Positions 1 through 5,908 of a stretch of DNA of 9,040 nucleotides are shown here, piece after piece. Position 1 is the stretch's first letter; every line of letters begins with the position of its first letter. Location of the stretch: NCBI GenBank assembly GCA_016280345.1, contig JAEEGN010000164.1, positions 1 to 9,040 on the forward strand, read 5' to 3'. The notes beneath the pieces are model-generated. The model saw only the letters and a list, made by a program, of their open reading frames with translations, searched no databases and was not told where the DNA came from. The translations under genes and the position numbers were made by a program. The DNA comes from Selenomonadaceae bacterium. GTDB lineage: Bacteria; Bacillota; Negativicutes; Selenomonadales; Selenomonadaceae.

Positions 1-3000
1 AAGCGCCAGCTGGTCGATCTCCGGAAGCCCTTCAAGGCAGCAATGCTCCCGCAGGAGCTCGACGTATGTCCTGGAGATTCCCGCCCGCTTCTTGAGGTCG
101 GCCACCGAAGTGAAGGGACCTTCCTTGCGAACCCGGACGAGATTCCGGGCCGCCACAGCGCCGAACCCCTTGAGCGACGTGAAGGGCGGCAGCAACGACT
201 TCTCCAGCAGGATGAAGTTCTCGGCGTCGGAACGGGAGAGGTCGACGCGCTCCACCGCGTAGCCACGCAGATACATTTCCCAGGCCAGCTGCAGCACGAT
301 GATGAGTTCCTTTTGCTGCTCATTCGGCTTTTCCAGCGCCTCCAGCTCCTTCAGGGACCGCCGCACCCGGTCTTTGCCGCCGGCGATGAGATTCACGTCG
401 AAGGCGTCGGCGCGGATGGAGAAATAAGCGGCGTAGAAGGCCAGCGGGTAATGCACTTTGCAGAAGGCGATGCGATAGGCCATCATGACGTAGGCCGTGG
501 CGTGGGCCCGGGGAAACAGGTACTTGATTTTCTGGCAGGACTCGATGTACCACTCGGGCACGCCGCCCGCCCGGAGGATTTCCACCACCTCCGGATCAAT
601 GCCCTTGCCCTTGCGGACCTTCTCCATCGTCTTGAAGGAGAGCAGCGGATCGATGCCCTTGCGGATCAGAAACAGCATGATGTCGTCGCGGCCCGAGATG
701 GCTTCCTGTAAGGTACAGGTCCCGGCGCGGATCAGCGCCTGCGCGTTGTCGAGCCAGACGTCAGTGCCGTGGGAAAAGCCGGAAATCCGCACGAGGTCGC
801 TGAAGCAGGTAGGATGCGTGTCGTCGATCATCTGCCGCGTGAAGCTGGTGCGGAACGCCGGGATGCCGAAGGTCCCTGAGGTCGCCCCCAGCGCTCCCGG
901 CGTCAGCCCCAGCGCCTCGGTGGAATGGAACAGCGACAGCGTCGCCGGGTCGTCGAAGGGGATTGTCTTCGGGTCCCGGTGCGTCAAGGTCTCCAGCATC
1001 TTAATGACGGTCGGGTCATCGTGGCCCAGATTGTCCAGCTTGACGATGCGGCCGGAAATCGAGTGATAGTCGAAATGGGTCGTGACGGTGCCGGAATCGG
1101 CCTTGTCCGCGGGGCGCTGGATGGGGGTGAAGAAGTTGATGTCCATGTCCCGCGGCACGATCATGACGCCGGCCGGGTGCTGGCCCGTGGTTCGTTTGGT
1201 GCCGGTACAGCCGCGCACGATGCGCCGAATGAAGATATCCCGCTTGTTCTGGCCCCGTTCCTCGTAGTACTTCTTCGCGAAGCCGAAGGCCGTCTTTTCC
1301 GCCACGGTGGCGATGGTCCCGGCCCGGTAGGCGTGATCCCGGCCGAAGAGCTCTTCCGTGTACTTCTGGGCCCGGGACTGGTACACGCTGGCGAAGTTCA
1401 GGTCGATATCGGGGACCTTGTCGCCGTCGAAACCCAAAAAGACCGCGAAGGGGATGTCGTGGCCGTCCTTGATGAGCGGCGTGCCGCAGACCGGGCAGTC
1501 CTTATCCGGCAGGTCGAAGCCGCTGCTGTAGGAGCCGTCGGTGACGAACCGGCTGTACCTGCATTCCGGGCAGCGCCAGTGGGGCGGCAACGGATTGACC
1601 TCGGTGATGTCGGTCATGGTCGCGATGAAGGACGAGCCCACGGAGCCCCGGGAGCCCACCAGATAACCATCCTGCATCGATTTCTTCACCAGCTTGTGGG
1701 CGATCAGGTAGAGCACGGAAAAGCCGTGGCCGATGATGGGTTTCAGCTCCTGGTCGAGACGGGCCTGCACGATCTCCGGCAGGTTCTCCCCGTACATTTC
1801 ATGGGCCCGCTGGTAGGACATCTCCCGGATCTGCTCCGCCGCCCCGGCAATCATGGGCGAATAGAGTTTCTCTTCTTCCGGCAGCGGCTCGAACCGCTCC
1901 ACCATGTCAGCGATGCGCTGCGGGTTCCGCACCACGGCGTCGTAGGCCAGTTCCTCGCCCAGATAGCAAAACTCCTCCAGCATTTCCTCCGTCGTTTTGA
2001 GCCAGAGGGGCGGCTGCAGGTCGGCGTCAGAAAAGCCGTGGCCCGCCATGATGACGGCCCGGTAGATGGCGTCCTCGGGATTCAGGAAATGGACGTCGCC
2101 GGTGGCGATCAGCATCTTGCCCAGTTTCTTCGCCAATTCCGCGACCTTCAGATTGATGGCCCGCAGGTCATCGTCGTCTTTCACCTCGGGGAAAGCGTCG
2201 CTGCGGATGAGAAAGGCGTTGTTGCCCACCGGCTGTATCTCCAGATAATCGTAGAAGCGGGCAATCTCCAGCAGGGCCTCGTCGCTGCGCTTGTCCACGA
2301 TGGCCCGGATGAGTTCGCCGGCCTCGCAGGCCGAGCCCACGATCAGCCCCTCCCGATACTCGCTGAGGAGCTTCTTGGGAATCCGCGGCTGCTTGTGGAA
2401 GAATCGCAAATGAGACAGCGAGACGAGCCGGTAGAGGTTGAAAAGCCCGGTACGGTTCTTCGCCAGCAGGATGATGTGGTTGGCGTGCTTCTGCTTGTAA
2501 TCCTCGCCGACGAGGTAGCCCTCCATGCCGTAAATAACTTTGATATCGAGCTTGCCTTTCCGGACGGTGTCCATCGCCTCCGGGAAGGCCTGCACGACGC
2601 CGTGGTCGGTGATGGCGATGGCCGGCCAGCCCCAGCCGGCCGCAGTCTTGATCAGATCCTTGGCGGAGACGACGGCGTCCATCATGCTCATCTTCGTATG
2701 GGCGTGAAGCTCCACCCGCTTTTCCTCCGCCTGGTCCGCCCGCTTCACGGCCGTCTCGAGCCGCAGACTGTCCGCCATCAGCACCAGATCGTTCTCGAAG
2801 GTGTCGTAGCGCACGGCGCCGCGCACCCGGACGAGCTGCCCCTCTTTGAGCTGGCTCTGGACACTGGCGAATTCGTCCTTGTCGCGGAAAAACGCCTTGG
2901 CGATGATGCCCTGGGTGTCGTCGGCAATTTCCAGCTTCAGCAGCGTCGATTCCTTGAGGACGCGCTCCGTCACGCCCTCCAGCCGCCCGGCGACAACCAC

Positions 3001-3729
3001 CCGCTTGCTCTCGTTGGTGATATCACCGATGGGCGTGATCTCGCCCTCCACGCCGCTGCCGAAGACGCAGCCCTCCGCTTTTTCCGCCTTTTTCCGACGG
3101 CCCCGGCCGTTCCCCTTGGGAGGCGCGGCTGTCATGGGATTCGCGGCCTTTTCCGCCGCCGCCCGGTAAGCCGCCGTCCGGGCAATCGTTTCGTCGCTGT
3201 CCATGACGGCGGCTGGCTCGCCTTCACAGGTCTCGCAGACGACTTCAGGGTAACAGCCGGTGAGCTCGCCCACCGCCCGCTGCAGGCAGGCCGCGGTCTG
3301 GTGTTCCGCCAACAGGGACCGGGCGATGACGTTACCGGCGCGCACGAAAAGACGCCCCTCTTCATAGCGGCGTTCTGCCCGCAGGAGCAACGACTGGAGC
3401 GGCGGGTTCTCCGGAGCGGCGGCCGTGACGAGCTGCCGCCAGGCTCTCTCCAGAGCCGCCGCGAGGTCGAACACGTCCTGATAGAATATGACCTCCGCCA
3501 GATCGCACTGCTTCTCGATATGCCGGGCAAGGGCCTGAAGCAGGGCCTCGCCCATGATCTCCTTCGTCTCCACCAGGATCTCCCAGGTGCGGATATGAGG
3601 TGATATCTCCACATGCTTGATGAAGCAGCTCTGAAGGAGCTGCCGGTCAGCCGCCGTGAGCTCCATGCCCTGGACGAGCGCCCAGAGCCGGTTCGCCCTT
3701 TGGGGCACGAGGCGATACTTCTGTTCCAT
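1..3729 (-). CDS. polC: DNA polymerase III alpha subunit, PolC type, lacking the inserted exonuclease domain (3' end cut by window edge)
   Basis: Replicative DNA polymerase of low-GC-type Gram-positive bacteria, acting at the fork with the sliding clamp. I translated it from ATG at 3729; 1243 codons stay open to base 1. The ATG is preceded by a strong AGGAGG. Visible parts: N-terminal region (1-200), a basic low-complexity linker (about 203-218), an OB fold (about 230-325), and a PHP domain (about 338-550) with ligand-like H342, H344, D351, H376, E403, H418, C468, D545 and H547. The palm carries catalytic D774 and D776 (PDIDLNF) and D899. A four-cysteine zinc site is at C720, C723, C745 and C748. 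The final residues, DQLAL, match the start of the C-terminal clamp-binding motif (QLSLF in B. subtilis as I recall), so only one or two codons should be missing. B. subtilis PolC has about 1437 residues. The deficit of about 190 is the DnaQ-like exonuclease, which is absent between E403 and H418. The identification is secure; the fidelity consequences are inference. Confidence 0.97.
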   Translation of the reverse strand, partial: MEQKYRLVPQRANRLWALVQGMELTAADRQLLQSCFIKHVEISPHIRTWEILVETKEIMGEALLQALARHIEKQCDLAEVIFYQDVFDLAAALERAWRQLVTAAAPENPPLQSLLLRAERRYEEGRLFVRAGNVIARSLLAEHQTAACLQRAVGELTGCYPEVVCETCEGEPAAVMDSDETIARTAAYRAAAEKAANPMTAAPPKGNGRGRRKKAEKAEGCVFGSGVEGEITPIGDITNESKRVVVAGRLEGVTERVLKESTLLKLEIADDTQGIIAKAFFRDKDEFASVQSQLKEGQLVRVRGAVRYDTFENDLVLMADSLRLETAVKRADQAEEKRVELHAHTKMSMMDAVVSAKDLIKTAAGWGWPAIAITDHGVVQAFPEAMDTVRKGKLDIKVIYGMEGYLVGEDYKQKHANHIILLAKNRTGLFNLYRLVSLSHLRFFHKQPRIPKKLLSEYREGLIVGSACEAGELIRAIVDKRSDEALLEIARFYDYLEIQPVGNNAFLIRSDAFPEVKDDDDLRAINLKVAELAKKLGKMLIATGDVHFLNPEDAIYRAVIMAGHGFSDADLQPPLWLKTTEEMLEEFCYLGEELAYDAVVRNPQRIADMVERFEPLPEEEKLYSPMIAGAAEQIREMSYQRAHEMYGENLPEIVQARLDQELKPIIGHGFSVLYLIAHKLVKKSMQDGYLVGSRGSVGSSFIATMTDITEVNPLPPHWRCPECRYSRFVTDGSYSSGFDLPDKDCPVCGTPLIKDGHDIPFAVFLGFDGDKVPDIDLNFASVYQSRAQKYTEELFGRDHAYRAGTIATVAEKTAFGFAKKYYEERGQNKRDIFIRRIVRGCTGTKRTTGQHPAGVMIVPRDMDINFFTPIQRPADKADSGTVTTHFDYHSISGRIVKLDNLGHDDPTVIKMLETLTHRDPKTIPFDDPATLSLFHSTEALGLTPGALGATSGTFGIPAFRTSFTRQMIDDTHPTCFSDLVRISGFSHGTDVWLDNAQALIRAGTCTLQEAISGRDDIMLFLIRKGIDPLLSFKTMEKVRKGKGIDPEVVEILRAGGVPEWYIESCQKIKYLFPRAHATAYVMMAYRIAFCKVHYPLAFYAAYFSIRADAFDVNLIAGGKDRVRRSLKELEALEKPNEQQKELIIVLQLAWEMYLRGYAVERVDLSRSDAENFILLEKSLLPPFTSLKGFGAVAARNLVRVRKEGPFTSVADLKKRAGISRTYVELLREHCCLEGLPEIDQLAL

Positions 3730-3739
3730 CCGCCGGTTT

Positions 3740-3745
3740 CCTCCT
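3740..3745 (-). promoter_or_regulatory. Ribosome binding site of polC
   Basis: On the minus strand a perfect AGGAGG lies 10 bases upstream of the polC ATG. It is the strongest Shine-Dalgarno in the downstream half of the array and fixes the polC start within the 35-base gap after the lytic transglycosylase gene. It suggests that polC is translated independently of its upstream neighbour. Confidence 0.85.
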
Positions 3746-3764
3746 GTATCTGTCAACCGCGGCG

Positions 3765-4406
3765 TCACTTCGCCGGGTAAAGGGATTCGTATTTCGACCG
3801 ATCCCGAAGCACGTTCTTCACGTAATCCCGCGTTTCCGGGTACGGGATGCTGTTCAGCGAGTGGAAGGTCAGCGGCCACCGGCCTTCCTCCATCCACTCC
3901 CGGACCTGGCCCCGGCCGGCGTTATAGGCGGCCAGCGCCAGGAAATCGTTGCCGGCGAATTCCCGCTGGAGCTCCGCCAGATACCAGACGCCATAGCGGA
4001 TGTTCGTCTCCGGCTCCCAGAGCTTTTCCACCGTGAAGTCCTGGTCGTCAAGCTGCTGGGCAATCCACTCCCCGGTTTCCGGCATAATCTGCATGAGGCC
4101 CACCGCCCCCCGATGGGAGCGGGCGTCCTTCCGGAACTTGCTCTCCGTCATGATGACGCTGGCCACCAGGGCGCTGTCAACGCCGTTGGCCCTGGCGTAA
4201 AGCTCCACGAGGTCCTGGTGGGGATAGGGATAGATGTAGCGGCGCTGCACCGGCGGAACCTGGCTCAGAAAATAGACGGTGAAGGCGAGAACGAGCACAA
4301 AAAAAGCCGCGGCCAGCGCCAGCTTTTTCCGCTTCTTCCGTTCTCTCTGCCGCAGCTCCTGCTTGAGCAATCGCGTTTCCTCCCCGCCGCCGGACTCCGC
4401 CGGCAC
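3765..4406 (-). CDS. Membrane-anchored lytic murein transglycosylase (SLT domain, GH23-like)
   Basis: A 213-residue enzyme predicted to cleave the MurNAc-GlcNAc bond of peptidoglycan non-hydrolytically, leaving 1,6-anhydro-MurNAc ends. Residues 1-28 are charged and very basic near the membrane (RERKKRKK). Residues about 29-48 form one hydrophobic segment, read as an uncleaved signal anchor that places the catalytic domain outside the membrane. The SLT domain covers about 62-205. It shows catalytic Glu88 in the MTESKF motif, GLMQIMP at 103-109, AAYNAG at 159-164 and IPYPETRDYV at 187-196, all family hallmarks in the right order. The start is GTG at 4406, 16 bases after the coaE stop, with AAGGA at a suitable distance. 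An SLT gene following coaE is, as I recall, common in clostridial genomes; the link to DNA metabolism is probably only genomic. The exact cell-wall role cannot be told from sequence. Confidence 0.92.
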   Translation of the reverse strand: MPAESGGGEETRLLKQELRQRERKKRKKLALAAAFFVLVLAFTVYFLSQVPPVQRRYIYPYPHQDLVELYARANGVDSALVASVIMTESKFRKDARSHRGAVGLMQIMPETGEWIAQQLDDQDFTVEKLWEPETNIRYGVWYLAELQREFAGNDFLALAAYNAGRGQVREWMEEGRWPLTFHSLNSIPYPETRDYVKNVLRDRSKYESLYPAK

Positions 4407-4413
4407 GCCGTTA

Positions 4414-4418
4414 TCCTT
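4414..4418 (-). promoter_or_regulatory. Ribosome binding site supporting the GTG start of the lytic transglycosylase
   Basis: AAGGA on the minus strand lies 7 bases before GTG at 4406, in the 16-base gap after the coaE stop. It is a modest Shine-Dalgarno, but it supports the GTG start. That start also leaves the basic stretch and hydrophobic anchor close to the N terminus, as expected for a signal anchor. Confidence 0.6.
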
Positions 4419-4422
4419 ACCC

Positions 4423-5046
4423 TTATGATTCCCCTCGCGCCGATTGGCGCCCCAAAAGGCGCGCCCAGGCCTCGTCCACCCGGGCGCGGGTTTCCGCCAC
4501 CGTGCCGCTGTTGTCGATAACCACGTCCGCCCGCCGGTTCCGCTCCTCCGGCGCCATCTGGGACGCGATGCGCGCCCGGGCCTCCTCTTCGGAAAAACCG
4601 TTGCGCGCCATCAGCCGTGCCAGCTGGATCTCCGGTCTGACATAGACGACCCAGGCTTCATCGGCCATATTCTCCCAGCCCGCCTCGAAGAAGAGCGGCA
4701 CGTCCAGCACCGCGGCCGGGGCCTTTTGCGCCCGGCAGTCGTCAAGGCGCCGCAGCGTCTCCTCCCGGATTAAGGGATGGGTGGCCGCGTCCATCCACTC
4801 CTTCTCCCGGGCGTCGGCGAAGACGATGGCGCCGACGGCCCGACGGTTCAGCGTCCCGTCGTCGTTCAACACCCGCGCCCGTCCGTAACGGTCCACGTAA
4901 AGCTGCCAGAGCGCCTTTCCCGGCTCCGCCAGTTCCCAGGCCATGGCGTCGGTATCGAGAATACGCGCCCCATACCGTTCCCGCAGCCAGTCCGAAACCG
5001 TGCTCTTGCCGCAGGCGATGCCCCCGGTCAGTCCAATGATGACCAT
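4423..5046 (-). CDS. coaE: Dephospho-CoA kinase
   Basis: Cytosolic P-loop kinase that phosphorylates the ribose 3'-hydroxyl of dephospho-CoA with ATP, the last step of coenzyme A synthesis. The 207-residue length is typical. Visible motifs: Walker A at 5-16 (GLTGGIACGKST, with Cys12 where Ser or another small residue is more usual), DTDAM at 31-35, THPLI at 89-93, the substrate-lid segment DVPLFFEAG at 115-123, and, near the C terminus, the SQMAPEERNRRADVVIDN segment typical of the family. The start is ATG at 5046, 10 bases after the mutM stop. The purine-rich GAGGGGGAG just before it overlaps that stop, so translation is probably coupled to mutM. CoaE next to mutM and polA is a recurrent gene order in Bacillota, not evidence of a role in DNA repair. 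No frameshift or missing key residue is seen. Confidence 0.97.
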   Translation of the reverse strand: MVIIGLTGGIACGKSTVSDWLRERYGARILDTDAMAWELAEPGKALWQLYVDRYGRARVLNDDGTLNRRAVGAIVFADAREKEWMDAATHPLIREETLRRLDDCRAQKAPAAVLDVPLFFEAGWENMADEAWVVYVRPEIQLARLMARNGFSEEEARARIASQMAPEERNRRADVVIDNSGTVAETRARVDEAWARLLGRQSARGES

Positions 5047-5049
5047 ACG

Positions 5050-5058
5050 CTCCCCCTC
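5050..5058 (-). promoter_or_regulatory. Ribosome binding site of coaE overlapping the mutM stop codon
   Basis: GAGGGGGAG on the minus strand lies just before the coaE ATG and shares bases with the TGA stop of mutM (5057-5059). The overlap suggests that ribosomes finishing mutM help start coaE. The best-spaced core is GAGG, 8 bases from the ATG. Confidence 0.65.
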
Positions 5059-5884
5059 ATTTCTGGCACTTCGGGCAGTAGTGGGTGCCCCGGCCGCCGA
5101 TGACCACGCGCTTGATGGGCGTGCCGCAGACCGGGCAAGGGGCGCCGGTCCGCTGGTACACCCGCAGCTTGTCCTGGTGCAGCCCGACGTGTCCCTCGCC
5201 GTCGCGGTAATTGCGGATGGTGGTGCCGCCGTCGTCGATGCCCTCGCGAATGACCTCGTTGATCGCCTCGTGAAGGCGTTCCGTCTCCGCCCGGGAAAGA
5301 GACGACGCCGGGCGTCCCGGCCGCAGCCGCGCCCGGAAAAGGGCTTCGTCGGCGTAGATATTGCCGAGGCCGCCGATATACTTCTGGTTCAGCAGGAAGC
5401 TCTTGAGCTTCGCCCGGTGTCCCCGGGCAATTTCATACAGGTACGCGGGGCAGAAGGCTTCCGTCAGCGGCTCCGGCCCCATGGCCATCATCGAGGCCAG
5501 CCGCGGCAGTTCCTCCGGCCGCAGGGCGTAAAGCGCCCCCAACGTCCGGGCGTCGCCGAAGAACAGCGCCGCCCCGTCCCGGAATCGGACCTCCGCCCGG
5601 ACAAACCCCATGCCCTCCGATGAACCATCGGCAGAAAACATCAGCTCCCCGGTCATCTTCAGATGGACGATGAACTCCGCCGCGTCGTCCAGCCGCAGGC
5701 GAAGGTACTTGCCCGTCCGGTCGATTTCCCGGATCGTCCGCCCCGTCAGACGGGCACAGAACAGGTCCGACTCCGGCCACTTGACGAGCCGCGGCAGGAA
5801 GACGCGCACCGCCATGATTTCCCGGCCGGCGATATGGCGCGCCAGCGAGCGGCGCACCGTCTCGACCTCCGGCAGTTCCGGCAT
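5057..5884 (-). CDS. mutM: Formamidopyrimidine-DNA glycosylase (Fpg/MutM)
   Basis: Bifunctional base-excision repair enzyme that removes 8-oxoguanine and ring-opened purines and nicks the abasic site by beta,delta-elimination. The 275 residues match the family. After removal of Met1, Pro2 is the Schiff-base nucleophile, followed by Glu3 (MPELPEVETVRR, the diagnostic N terminus). Lys59 in RTGKYL matches the conserved catalytic-domain lysine. The helix-two-turn-helix contains GGLGNIYADE (171-180) with DNA-contacting Asn175. The C-terminal zinc finger has Cys250, Cys253, Cys270 and Cys273 with Arg265 in its hairpin. Of the helix-intercalating triad, Met77 and Arg113 are present, but the usual Phe is Leu115 (DARTLG). 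The start is ATG at 5884 with GAGGAGG 8 bases upstream. It lies 24 bases after polA, whose product can fill gaps during this repair. The full zinc finger and P2/E3 favour MutM over endonuclease VIII. Confidence 0.97.
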   Translation of the reverse strand: MPELPEVETVRRSLARHIAGREIMAVRVFLPRLVKWPESDLFCARLTGRTIREIDRTGKYLRLRLDDAAEFIVHLKMTGELMFSADGSSEGMGFVRAEVRFRDGAALFFGDARTLGALYALRPEELPRLASMMAMGPEPLTEAFCPAYLYEIARGHRAKLKSFLLNQKYIGGLGNIYADEALFRARLRPGRPASSLSRAETERLHEAINEVIREGIDDGGTTIRNYRDGEGHVGLHQDKLRVYQRTGAPCPVCGTPIKRVVIGGRGTHYCPKCQK

Positions 5885-5892
5885 ACCCTTTT

Positions 5893-5899
5893 CCTCCTC
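5893..5899 (-). promoter_or_regulatory. Ribosome binding site of mutM
   Basis: GAGGAGG on the minus strand sits 8 bases before the mutM ATG, in the 24-base gap after the polA stop. It is a near-consensus Shine-Dalgarno and confirms the start that gives the required MPELPE N terminus. Confidence 0.85.
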
Positions 5900-5908
5900 G
5901 CGTCTTTG

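Noticed and set aside
43..711. A 222-codon open frame on the plus strand at the left edge
   Set aside because: It is antisense to the C-terminal part of polC, where the minus-strand translation matches PolC residue by residue.
2476..2508. A frameshift or assembly error as the reason for the missing PolC exonuclease
   Set aside because: The frame is continuous on both sides, the codon count over 3729 bases is exact, and the junction joins the two PHP halves smoothly with all ligands kept. A random deletion would be unlikely to do this, although relatives should be compared.
925..3603. An 892-codon open frame on the plus strand opposite polC
   Set aside because: Same kind of mirror frame in GC-rich DNA. 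The minus-strand PolC reading is continuous and carries all catalytic motifs, and the plus-strand product resembles no known family.
3751..3756. A perfect TTGACA (-35-like) on the minus strand upstream of polC
   Set aside because: The spacing would put the -10 box on the start codon, where there is no TATAAT-like sequence. The hexamer also sits immediately before the ribosome binding site. It looks like chance.
4437..4450. Inverted repeat gcgcc-gatt-ggcgc near the end of coaE, a possible terminator or hairpin
   Set aside because: The stem is only five base pairs, lies within the coding sequence and has no T-run after it on the minus strand. Such repeats are common in GC-rich DNA.
5885..5908. 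Gap between polA and mutM as a possible promoter or terminator
   Set aside because: Only 24 bases, filled mainly by the mutM ribosome binding site; no hairpin or promoter boxes.
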